A stretch of DNA of 64,000 nucleotides, from assembly GCF_025698545.1 (NCBI RefSeq), contig NC_068567.1:3658001-3722000 (forward strand). The letters run 5' to 3'. The notes under the pieces were generated by a model. That model ran no database searches and had not been told where the DNA came from. It saw nothing but the letters and a program-made list of their open reading frames with translations. The position numbers and the translations under genes were made by a program. Positions 10,562 through 25,573 of this stretch are shown piece by piece (position 1 is the stretch's first letter; the number at the start of each line of letters is the position of its first letter). This DNA comes from Gossypium raimondii. Its lineage: Eukaryota > Streptophyta > Magnoliopsida > Malvales > Malvaceae.

Positions 10562-12951
10562 TGTAGCGATCTAAAAATTTGGGTACGATGGCACGGGCGC
10601 TAGTCGAAATAATTATTGAAAAATTAAAAACGTCTCGATTTTATTTGCAAAAGGAGTCGCCACCGATCTATTTTAAGTGTGATCGAACACCTAATAAATT
10701 CTCTTTTTAGAAGAAAAATTTATTTTTAAATTTTCCTAAAAAAGAGGTAATTTTAGGTCTGCGTGAAAATCCAGAGAAAATTAGGGTTCGGGAGTCGGTT
10801 ACGCGCGAGGAAGGTATTAGCACCCTCGCGACGCCCAAAATTGGTATCTCGTTAAACGCGCGTTGTCTTAATTTTCAAAAATACAAGTTCAATTTAATAT
10901 TTAATTGTGATCCGATTGAAACTTGAGAAAACCTTTTTTTTTGTTTTTAAACACGAGAACTTTGAAACACAATAATAATTTTTGAAAACACGAAGATTTT
11001 TGAAACACGAAATTTTTTTGAAAACACGGATTTTTTTTTGAAAATAAGGAAATTTTCGATACATGAGAATTTTTTGACACGAAAAATTTTGAAAACACGA
11101 AAATTTCGAAAACTTGAATTTTTTTTTAAACATGAATTTTTTTTTAAAAAACACAAGAATTTTTTGAAAACACGAAAGCATGAAAATTTTGAAAACACGG
11201 GAATTTTTTTAAAACACGAAAATTTTTGAAACATGAGAATTTTTTGACACGAAAATTTCGAAAACATGAATTTTTTTTAAAATACGAATTTTTTTAAAAA
11301 CACGAGAATTTTTTTGAAAACACGAAAACATGAAAATTTTGAAAACACAAAAATTTTTGAAACATGAGAATTTTTTGAAAACACGAAAACACGAAAAAAA
11401 ATTTAAACACGGGAATTTTTGAAAACAAGAAATTTTTTTTTAAAAACACGGAAATTTTAAAACATGGAAACTTTAAAAACACGAAATTTTTTTTTAAAAC
11501 ACAAGATTTTTATTTTTTTTATTTTTTTAAATACCGTATTTAACACGAATCGGTGACATTCACCCCGTTATGGCGATGAAACCATCGAATTAGTGTTAAC
11601 TCAATTCAATTTAATATTTAATCGGGATTCTAATAAAACACGAGAATTTTTATTAAAATACGAGGATTTTTGAATATTTTTATTTTTAAAAGGGCGTCCC
11701 GAATTTAACACGAGCTATCGATATCCACCCAACATAGCAATGAATTTGATGACTCGATACTAAATCGGTTCGTTGCCTTATGCATTAAAATATTATTATT
11801 ATTTTTTTTAAAAAAATATGCAATTAAAATGACATAATAATATTTATGAAAACTATTTTTAAACATACTAATTTAAATTAAATAAAACACCATTTAAATA
11901 CATTAAATAAAATAAAATAGATTAAAAAAAAAAATTACCCAAAAAGGCCCTTTTCCTTTTTTTCGGTTTGGGCCTCAGTTGGCCCGCTTCACTGCTGCAA
12001 TCGGCCCGCTGGAGCTGCTGGGGTATTGGGCCTGCACTGGGTCAAGTCCATTGGTGGTGGACTGCTGGTGGCTTACCAAAAATGGGCTGCTGTTTTTATT
12101 TTTTTATTACTTTTTTCTCTCTTTTTCTTCCTCTTTTTTTCTTCTTCTCTTCTTCTTGTCTCAAAGCCTTGGCCCTTCTTTTTCACCGCCGTCGGTGTCT
12201 CCTGGGTGCGGTGGTTGGACGGTCGCCGGCGTTCTCCTTTCCCTCCTCTCTTCTTCTTCTTTCTTCACTTCTTTCTACTTTACTTTTTTTTTGCTTGCTT
12301 GCTGCTATTTTCCTTTCTTTTGTTTATGCTTGCACATTTCTTAGCTTGACTTCGGCGAGGAGCAACGATGATCGTTGCACGGCGATCGTGGTGGCGTGGG
12401 TACGGTGGCGGTGAGCGTGGGATCGGCCCATGGGAGTATTTTTTGCTGCTGGAATTTTCTGCTATTTTTTTTGCTTTGGTTGCCGAAAATCCTCCTCCCT
12501 TCTCTTCAATTTTTTCTTTTTAAAAGCTCCAAATTTTGTCCTCTTTCTCACTGTTTGCAGGTGGCAGAGGAGCCATGATGGCCTAGGGGGGGCTGCTGGA
12601 GTAGCTCGGCTGGGAGGGGTACGCTCGGCTGGTGCAGCGGCGATTAGACAAGTCCAGAAGGACTAAATTGCATAGGATGCAAAGCTTCTGGGGCAAAAGT
12701 GTAATTTTAGCAAAAATATGGGCCAAAATGTAATTTATTGAGAGTTTAGGGGTCAAAGTGAAATTTTGAGAAAGTATAAGGGTCGAAATGTAATTTTATA
12801 AAGTTTTGGGGTTAAAATGTAAATTTTAGAAAAGTTTGGGGTCAAATTGTAAATTTTGAGAAGTATAGGGGTTAAAATGCAAAAAAGTAATAAAATTTCT
12901 TTTTTTTTTTTCAAGCACGAAATTAATCCCGGACAAAATTCAGTGATTACA
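10562..12951 (-). repeat. 5' LTR of the Ogre-like element (2390 bp)
   Basis: The promoter-side LTR in element orientation. It lies two bases from the primer-binding site at 10541-10559. In the minus sense it starts TGTAATCACTG and ends GCTACA, giving the canonical TG...CA termini. Outside the low-complexity tract it is nearly collinear with 904-3151. Confidence 0.93.
10924..11530. repeat. A-rich short-period repeat inside the right LTR
   Basis: Partner of 1264-1790. It is longer and has a different arrangement of units, which accounts for much of the LTR length difference. Confidence 0.8.
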
Positions 12952-12956
12952 GTCCA
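12952..12956. repeat. target-site duplication, right copy (GTCCA)
   Basis: Exact partner of 899-903. A 5-bp duplication is the usual gypsy integration footprint. Confidence 0.9.
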
Positions 12957-13179
12957 TTCACCAACTATTAGAGGTCTTTTTACCCCTGTCCATAGGACCT
13001 GCTAAGATAGTCAACAATTATTAGTACAATAAATATTTGATACTAATAAATTATTTTAATTTAATTTTACACCAATTTTATTTTTTTCTACTGTATTTTC
13101 ATAGTAATTGTTTTCTACAGACAACCTAATAAAATTTCTATCAGAAATTTCCGATTAGACTTCCTAGTTTAATTTCTAG
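12957..13179. other. AT-rich flank, no gene seen
   Basis: The first bases continue the decayed frame that the Ogre-like element interrupts. The rest is AT-rich with no supported feature. Confidence 0.4.
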
Positions 13180-13407
13180 CAGAAAATGACTGTTGTTTTC
13201 ATAATATATTTTATCTGACATGTGAAGAAATGATTGTCTAAAATGGCTGCTGTTTCCAGAACTTATCATGTCTGACATTTAAGAAATGGTTGTCCAAAAT
13301 GAACTTGTTTTCATAACTTATTATGTCTGATATTTGTCTAAAATGGCTGCTCTTTCCTGAACTTATTATGTCTGATATATGAAGAAACGGTTGTCTAAAA
13401 TGGCGTT
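13180..13407 (+). repeat. four to five degenerate tandem units of about 45-60 bp
   Basis: Repeated phrases like cttattatgtctgatat, gaagaaatggttgtc and taaaatggctgctgtttcc recur head to tail with point changes and one internal deletion. No coding capacity. Confidence 0.7.
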
Positions 13408-15455
13408 GCTTGGTTACGGTGTGAGTTTAATTCATTTCTTTCTCGAATGGTTGGTTGTATTCTTATTTTGGTAGGTGAAGTGAATAAAATTTGATTCAAT
13501 TTCAAAATTTTGATAAAAGATTTTAAATTTAAATTAAATAGTTCAAATTAATCGAGTTATTTGGATCAATTCGAATAAAAAAATCAAATTTTTTGGTTGA
13601 ATTCGAATATGAACCGAATATGAATTACACAATTGAGTTATCTAAAATCTAAATAAAAAATATAAAATTACGTCGTTTTGATAAATATTTACTTCCTCTA
13701 AAATTAAAAGGTAAAATTACGTTGTTTTGATAAATATTTACCCATCAACCTTATTTTCTTTCTTGAATCCCCCCACTTTCCCTTTTTCCTTTACTCAAAA
13801 TTAACCTAAAAGTTAGTACTTCATCTACTAGTTAAATAATCAATCCATGTAAGCGCAATATTGAGTATAAATAATATGATTCGTTAAATCGACTTGACTT
13901 GACTCGAAATTTTTTTACTCGATTCGACTCAATTTTAAAAAAATACAAATTGAATTCGATTGCTAAAATAGTATTCGTCAACTTGACTAACTTAAATTTT
14001 TTTACGCTATTGACTGCTCACCTCTACTGATAAGTGTGATGAAAATTGAGGGAAAGGTTTTGATGATTGTCAGTTGTTGAGTGAGATATCGTGACTTGCA
14101 AAACCCATGCATGCTGTCCGAATATGACTTATTGTTATGAAAATAATTAAATATTAATGTCCTATGCTGCAATTAAAAGATGTCATGGTGCTGAATCGCG
14201 TTTAAAATGTGAATATTTATGTTGTCTTAAAACATTATCTATATGGATTAATTGCTTTAATTTAAACCGTCTTAATAATGAAATCGTGATATCTTAAAGC
14301 AGTAAATTGTGGTTAAAATGTATAACTCTGGGAGTAAATCGAGTTTTATTTGTGGAATGACATGTTATTTTAGAAGTACAAATTGAGTGTTGCTAATGGT
14401 AAGTTCTTTCAGTTTTTATTGATTTATGTGTAATGTTTAATTGAATTTTTGAGTTTATAGGTCGGGAATTTGAAGATGAATATATGACAACCAGTTGATA
14501 TGATTACAAACGTGATATGAAAGGATTATATTCTTGTAATATAAGTTAACATATTAAACTGCTTACGAACTTTTGATTTTTATTTATGTCCTCACATAAT
14601 TTATTTTTGTTATAATATTAGTTATAGAAATGTTACTGAGTTGATTATTCAGCATTCGGTTTGCTTTTCGTGTGCAGGTTAGGTTCAATTGTGTGCGCTC
14701 ATTGTTATCAGCATCCAGCAGAAAATCTCGCACTCATCGTGTTGGTGAAACTCTTACTATTTTGGTTGGCATGTACCTATTGGCTTATGTTATATTAAAC
14801 TTAGTTAGAGAATTATTTCATACTTTAAGACGTATAAATAGACAAGTTAATTAATGACTTTGAATTATCTTACTATAAACAAGGGATCACTCGAAAATTA
14901 ATTAATGACTTTGAAATATTATTTTATTAAATAATTAAATTTTGACGTGAAATTTTATTACTAGGTCATCGTGGTTTCATAAGGACAAGTTAGTTAAATT
15001 AATTTGTTCATAGATTTTTATCGGTAAAGTTGTCGTGAGTTTAACGAAATTAGAATTAAGTTGAGAAAATAATTTAGTTAATTTAATTAATTAAAAGAAT
15101 AAAAATATTTTGAGCATAAAAAATATTTATTGGAATAAAATTATATGAGTTGGTTTAAAAACAAAACAACCTATATAATTAACCCGATAAATAAAAATGC
15201 CCAAATAGATCCGATATAGGAGGGAGGGGATGCAAACCAGTATGGACCCATTGAACTAGATTTTTATTATTTTTTAATCTTGATGATTTATTTAAACGAA
15301 CTAAACAGACCAATCGAAACTATTAAACCAACAAATCAATAACTTGATTGGTTCGAATTCTGAAAACGTTCGATAAAGAACATAAGTGTTTAGATCCTCT
15401 CAAATATTGGATTACATCACTTCCATGGGAGAAAATGCAATCAATGTTCCAAACC
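13408..15455. other. gene-free AT-rich stretch, probably decayed LTR sequence
   Basis: 13450-13990 is rich in aattcga/cgaattc phrases. 14040-14870 resembles the tail of a gypsy LTR, including a phrase containing cagcatccagcagaaaatct. The 60-codon frame at 14672-14854 lies in this LTR-like tail and I do not regard it as a gene. Confidence 0.4.
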
Positions 15456-19859
<4,404 letters not shown>

Positions 19860-19860
<1 letters not shown>

Positions 19861-20180
19861 AATCTATAAACTTATCTTCCATTCTAGAGTCATCTTTGCC
19901 AAGCAATCGGCCACTGAATTAGCTTCTCTAGGAACATACCGAATCCACCACTGCCCTTCAAATTCTAAAATTCGTTTAACTCTCCTAAGCATAGTAACTC
20001 TTGAGTCGTCCCCCCACTCTCTTGTAGGGCTTTGACCAACTCCGGATTATCAATTTGAACTATTCTTTACTTCGTCCCCCCACTCTTTTGTAGGGCTTTG
20101 ACCACTTCCGGATTATCAATTTGAACTACTCTTTATTTTATGTCTAACTATTGTAAAACATATATAATAAATAAGTATTT
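19860..20180 (-). pseudogene. RNase H-like fragment (LINE-type) with internal duplication
   Basis: On the minus strand, one frame reads the segment RRVKRILEFEGQWWIRYVPREAN followed by a VADCLAK-type end, in two pieces. This is the C-terminal signature of plant LINE-derived RNase H domains. A 66-bp unit starting tcgtccccccactc (20006 and 20072) is tandemly duplicated and breaks the frame. A related copy lies at 29361-29590. Confidence 0.65.
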
Positions 20181-20317
20181 TCCTCGTGTTCTTACACTAA
20201 TAATCAAACGAGGCATTAGTATTATTTCATCCCACATCACTTAGACAAGGGTTTTGAACTTTGTTTAAATGTTATTCAACACTTCCATGGGAGAAAATAC
20301 AATCAATGTTCCAAACC

Positions 20318-20480
20318 CTAATTTGATTTTGATGTCAACAACATCTCTCTACGACATTTCAACAAAGCTAACATCTTATTAGTATCAAGCAAGTTGTCTT
20401 TGATTACAGGGACTGATTTGAAATTTTGGATCCACAAGCTCACTCGAGGGAACTTGTGTGGCTCAAAGATTTTAAGCCCT
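20318..20480 (-). pseudogene. GST exon-2 fragment
   Basis: The 3' part of a tau GST second exon, nearly identical to GST-1 and GST-2 from the stop codon (20318-20320) to the codons for Leu-Lys at about 20480. It includes the segment encoding VSLWIQNFKSVPVIKDNL. Downstream flank homology (about 20275-20317) is also kept. Upstream exon sequence and exon 1 are gone. It joins directly to a scrap matching the plastid trnS-UGA 3' end. Confidence 0.85.
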
Positions 20481-20502
20481 CTCTCTCCTTTGCTAAATGA
20501 AT
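20478..20502 (+). other. scrap of plastid trnS-UGA 3' end at the GST fragment break
   Basis: The phrase ccctctctctcctttgct followed by a near match to gatgaata equals the 3' end and flank of the plastid tRNA copy at 22161-22187. Confidence 0.55.
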
Positions 20503-22079
20503 AGGTTTGTTATTAATTGGATATGGTCACAGCTGTACTGAGATCAATTCCACTAAAAATTGATGATTTGATTGGTTTAATCGCCAATTCGATTGTTATA
20601 ATATTAATTCAAAATAGTCAATAAAATAGTTTTATTCTAGGGTAGATATACATTTTAATATTTGAGCATGATTTCAAGGTTCAAATTGATACTTAAAGTT
20701 TAGGGTTTAAGTAGGAGAATAATGCACTTCAACACACTCAAACCCACGCGATTTTAGACTCTTAAAAATTAACAATTCAATTTTATTTAGTTCTTTAACC
20801 TAAAACTTTGAAGTTTGGCTCTCAATAATTTATATTTTATGCTAATCATTTTATTAAAATATTTTAATTTCGATTTTGTTTCGAAGTGAGCAATTGATCA
20901 ATTCAATCCAATCCAAAGATTTAACGAACTCTTTTACGAATCAAAATAGAACCAAATTCTCTATAAAACCAACAAAATCAAATTAATTATGAATAATTTA
21001 CTACTCTACCTATGATTGAATTACTAAATAATATTGGCAAAAAATACTAAATAATTTTTTTTGTAAATATAATTTTAATATTAATTTTTTCTTTCACTCG
21101 TGGATAAGACAAAATTCGCTATTTGAAATTGAAAGTCGATTACTTTGAATGAAAACAAATTTACCGGACCTGCAACATACGCGACAAAACTTTTTCTTGT
21201 TTGTCACTATTTTACTGTCATTTCACTATTATGTTGTTATTATTTAGATATTGTATAACTCTTATTTTATTGTCAATTTTGCTACTATGTTAGAGACATT
21301 TGTTTGTTAAGTTGCATCTATCTTAGTTTTATTTAAGTATAAAAATTTTTATTTTAATTTATTTTAATGTTTTAAGTGTATTTGCTGTATTATATTTTTA
21401 AAATTTTCTATATAAAAAATAAAATACAGGTAGGCTAGACCAAACCTATAAATTGGGCCCAAAAATTTGTTAAGGCCTGACCTGATCCGACTTATAGACA
21501 CTTCTATTTTAAACCATCTTCTTTACTGACTTAGGCAAGTAAAGGAATTTATTTAAGCGAGAAGATAAAAAGGAAAAAAATAATCCGAGAAATAAAATAA
21601 AAATTCGTAGCAAAGAGAAACATAATATAAAGAATATAAATATGAATTTCTTTATAAATTTCGGATCAACGTAATGATAAAAGAATGATAATAACAGATT
21701 CAACCCCTATACTTAATCAATATATCTAATATATCCTTCTAATGGAGTTAAAATCTTACATCACTTTGAATGCAACCAATTGTATGCTGCCATGTCGCAC
21801 TATTAGTTTGAAAAATTTTAATCAAAGTCGAGGGATTTGAAAATAGTTATACCAAAAATTGTTTCAAAGATTAAGACCAACCCAAGTCCGGCACAATTTA
21901 GCCCATCAACTCATCTACCCTAAACTTAAACTTAAATTATACATGTTTTCTCAAATAGATTTTTAAATTTTTTTTTTGTTAATTTGAGTATTTAAACTAA
22001 TTTTTTCCTCACATTGGCATCCCCATTAGTTATCCCTTAGTCTGATTTGGTGGAATAAAAATAAAATAGAAATTAGCTT
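20503..22079. other. duplicated intergenic block, no gene
   Basis: AT-rich. Much of it is repeated at 23640-25080 (shared phrase gattttagactcttaaaa, then tttggctctcaataatt) and in part at 28680-28900 (cttctaatggagttaaaatc). I see no coding region. Confidence 0.6.
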
Positions 22080-22081
22080 TC

Positions 22082-22174
22082 GGAGAGATAGCTGAGTGGT
22101 TGATAGCTCTAGTTTTGAAAACCGGTATAGTTCGAAACAAAGAATTATTGAAGGTTTGAATCCCTCTCTCTCCT
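22082..22174 (+). tRNA. plastid-derived tRNA-Ser (UGA) copy, probably non-functional
   Basis: A class II (long variable arm) tRNA-Ser. The acceptor starts GGAGAGA and pairs with TCTCTCC at the end. The anticodon loop reads TTTTGAAAA (anticodon TGA), followed by accggtatagttc and a T arm ggtttgaatcc. It matches plastid trnS-UGA with several changes. Because it sits in a decayed plastid insert, nuclear function is unlikely. Confidence 0.75.
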
Positions 22175-22425
22175 TTGCTCGATGAATATATTTCTTTCTT
22201 TATTGCTTTTTCCTAACTTCTTAATTAAGAATCTTAATATTAATAAAAGGTAATGGCTCGGCAGGGTGGAATAGCTGAGCTAGAAAAAAAATACTTTAGA
22301 TAGAAAATAAGTTGAAACAAAAGGAAAACATAATAATTTTTTAAATATCACTTGATTCTTTCAATATATATTGTGTAATCAAATTGATTCCTACCTTAAG
22401 TATTGGATCTCCTGTCTTAGTTATC

Positions 22426-22965
22426 TTAGTTAAGAAGAGTCATGAAAAGAACAAGCTCAAAATCACGATCAATTCCTTTTTCAAATATTCTTGCGGTTGT
22501 GCGAGCTCTTCCCGTGTGCCATAAATAACCCACGAATAGGAAGAATCCTGGAACAACATGAGAGGTAGCTAACCGACTTCTCGAAGAGACATAATTAACT
22601 GCATTGATCTCGGTAGCTATGCCACCTACGGAATTTAAAGATCCTAAAGGAGCATGCGTCATATATTTCGTAGAACACTGTTCTTGCCAAGGTTGAATGT
22701 CTTTTTTCAACCTACTCAAGTGCAAACCATTGGGACCTCTTAGAGGTTCTAACCAAGGAGCACGCAGATCCCAAAAACGTATAGTTTCCCCTCCAAAAAT
22801 AACTTTTCTGGTCAGAGAATGTGTTAGATATTTACCTAACCCAATAACCCTTGAGCAAATCCCACGTTAGCTCCAAGACATTGGTCTCTACTAGAAAAGT
22901 AAATGCTTGAGCTTGAGAAGCTTCTGGTCCAGTGGGCCCGTAAAACTCACTAGGCCAGTTGTTAG
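22426..22965 (-). pseudogene. psbC: psbC (CP43) C-terminal fragment of plastid origin
   Basis: CP43 is the photosystem II core antenna protein. The frame 22725-22426 reads [14 protein letters not shown] and [20 protein letters not shown], ending near the true CP43 C-terminus. A second piece in 22730-22965 encodes [19 protein letters not shown] and [18 protein letters not shown] with frame breaks between. Damaged residues (for example loss of the Ala run after GRAR) show it is not selected. It is one piece of the insert that holds trnS-UGA. Confidence 0.88.
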
Positions 22966-22967
22966 TA

Positions 22968-25573
22968 AACCTCCATCAATGATGATGTGATCCAATCACC
23001 AATCGACGTGTGAAAAAAAATTACATAAACAAATCACCTCGTTATTTGTATAAAATAATTCCAAAATTAAAAAAATAGAGAAATTAAGATTATTTCTCTC
23101 ATTAAAAGAAATTAAAAGAATTATTTCTCTCATTTCTTTCTTAAACATTGATTCTTTGTCCCATAGTTGCCTTCAAATCCATCCACCACATGTTTGGGAA
23201 GATGACCCTCAAGAAATAAATTTCAAGCCCGAAATTGGTGTTTTCCTTTTCAATGTATTGAATTTGTTTCCTTACAATAAGATCTTTTACAGTAAAGTGT
23301 TGAGAAAAATGGGATTATGATGTTTTAATTCTTGACTTAATGTTGACCAGGTAGATGGAAGATGACAAAGTCTCCATTTGAAGATCAAAGGAAATTGAGA
23401 TGCAAGTTGTCTTTGGAGAGGAAGTGGGAGGGGAGGGCGGTGGTGGGGGAAGGATATATATTTTTAATTCATATTAATATTAATATAAAATTATAAAATC
23501 AAAAAAAAGGAATTTTCTAATTTTTATTTTTGCTACGTGTCAAATGGTAATTGGGCCTTGTGATTTCTGAACAAAAATGATTGACGGAGGACTAATAGGG
23601 TACCAATGGGGGGAATAGTTTAGGTACTCAAATTGATCAAAAGAGTGTTTAGATTCAAACTCACACGATTTTAGACTCTTAAAATTTAACAATTCAATTT
23701 AATTTAGCTGTTCAACTTAGAACTTTGAAGTTTGGCTCTCAATAATTCATATTTTATGCTAACCATTTTTTATTAAAATATTTTAATTTCGAATTTATTT
23801 TGAAGTGAGCAATTGATCAATTAAATTCAATCTAAAGATTTAACAAACTCTTTTACGAATCAAAATAGAACCAAATTTTCTATAAAACCAACATAATCAA
23901 ATTAATTATGAATAATTTACTGCTCTGCCTATGATATTGAATTACTAAATAATATTGGTAAAATACATTAATATTAATTTTTCTTTCACTCGTGGATATG
24001 ACAAAATTCGCTATTTAAAATTGAATAATATCGATTCAAATTAATTCTTAAATACATTTAACGACTTAAATTTAACTTTTAATCCTTAGAATTAAATCCT
24101 TAATTTATGTATAGTTCATATATTAATAATAAAATTTAACTTTTAATAAATATTATATTATGATACATTGTTGATGTGGGTAAAAGAATATGTAAAAATA
24201 AATTTTATAAAAAATACTAAAAACAAATGAATCTTTATAATAATAGTAAAATTTTAATTTTAATAATTTTAAACTGATATTAAACTATTTCATATCATCC
24301 AATCAATTAAGTAGATATGCTTCTTTTGTAGTTTCTAGTTATGTATTTCACCTACAACTTATGAATGATATTTCTAATTAATTGGATTTGGTCACAGCTG
24401 TACTGACATCGATTCAACTAAATATTGATAATTTGATTGGTTTAACGCCAATTCAATTGTTATAGTATTAATCTAAAATAGTCAAAAAAATGATTCGAAC
24501 CTCGAGTGAGGTTTTTTTTTACCTAGACCCAGCTCGAATTTGCAAAAAAGAAAAAAAAAACTTTTTCTTGTTGTTTTTCACTATTTTGTTGTTATTTCAC
24601 TATTATGTTGTTATTGTTTGGATATTGTATAACTCTTATTTTATTGTCAATTTTGCTACTATTTTAGAGACATTTGCTTGTTAAGTTGCATCTATCTTCG
24701 TTTTATTTAAGTACAAAGGTTTTTATTTTAATTTATTTTCAATTTGTTAGGAAACATTTATTTTAATGTTTTAAGTGTATTTGGTGTATTATATTTTAAA
24801 ATTTTTATATAAAAATAAAATACGGATGGGCCAAACCAAACCTATCAATTGGGCCTAAAAATTTATTAGGGCCTAACTTGATCCGACCCATAGACAACTC
24901 TATTTTAAACCATCTTCTTTGTTGACTTAGGCAAGTAAAGGGATTTATTTAAGCGAAGAGATAGAAAGAAAAAAAATCCGACAAATAAAATAAAAAATCT
25001 TCGTTGCAAAGAGAAACATTATATAAAGAATATAAATATGAAATTCAGTTGTGGATATGACAAAATTCGCTATATGAAATTGAAAATCGATTAATTTAAT
25101 TTTGGATTTCCAAAATGAAACAAATTTATCGGAGCTACAACATACTCGACAAAACTAAAATCAACCTGTTGAATTGCTTTAGTCAGTTTGACCCGACTAT
25201 TGCACACCCTTAGTTTTGCTCCTGGAATGTATGTATACTTGTTAAAATCGGGACTGGTATCATTGGAATGAAACGTGGAGAGCAAGCAACGAAAATTTCC
25301 GAAGAAAAGTGTCCTCTCCTACTTCCTTCTTCCTTCTTCCTCCTACTTTCTTCTTTCTTTCTTTATATGCTTAATTATATCTATATCTACGCTTAGAATT
25401 TTGAAAATTGGGCAAAGCATCAATATATTCCTTTCTTTATGAAGACCAGAACCAACGCCCAAGAAAAGAATCTACTAACCATGAGGCCTGGACTAATTTG
25501 ATGAAGCAATTTCATTTTTGTTCTTCTTCTTCTAAATAATTTCACAGTATCTGAGAGTTGGACAGAAAGAGAG
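22968..25573. other. intergenic block upstream of the DC1 gene
   Basis: 23150-23260 repeats at 29380-29470, and 23640-25080 repeats 20740-21640 and 24370-24480. Pyrimidine-rich sequence at about 25311-25361 and a TATA-like ttatatgctta near 25362 may belong to the promoter of the following gene. Confidence 0.5.

Larger units (their letters stand above)
904..12951 (-). mobile_element. Ty3/gypsy LTR retrotransposon, Tat/Ogre-like, internally deleted
   Basis: The element is 12,048 bp, bounded by two long direct repeats starting TGTAGCGA on the plus strand and ending GATTACA. It is flanked by a perfect 5-bp duplication GTCCA (899-903 and 12952-12956). Coding remnants on the minus strand run gag, RT remnant, RNase H, integrase, which is the Ty3/gypsy order. 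The primer-binding site TGGCGACTCCGCTGGGGAC and the tract GCAAAGAGGGGCAGC next to the 3' LTR are, as I recall, typical of Tat/Ogre elements, as are LTRs over 2 kb and a repeat-bearing 3' UTR. Protease and most of RT are missing, so this copy cannot move by itself. Confidence 0.93.
22080..22967. other. nuclear insert of plastid DNA (trnS-UGA to psbC 3' end)
   Basis: About 890 bp keep the plastid order and convergent orientation: trnS-UGA on plus, then the psbC 3' end on minus, with a spacer of about 250 bp. Many substitutions and small deletions show it is an old nuclear copy. Confidence 0.85.

Noticed and set aside
14672-14854. 60-codon plus-strand frame
   Set aside because: Located in a decayed LTR-like tail; no recognisable domain and no gene context.
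22082-22967. Functional tRNA-Ser and photosystem gene
   Set aside because: They form a damaged nuclear copy of plastid DNA; psbC has frame breaks and altered conserved residues.
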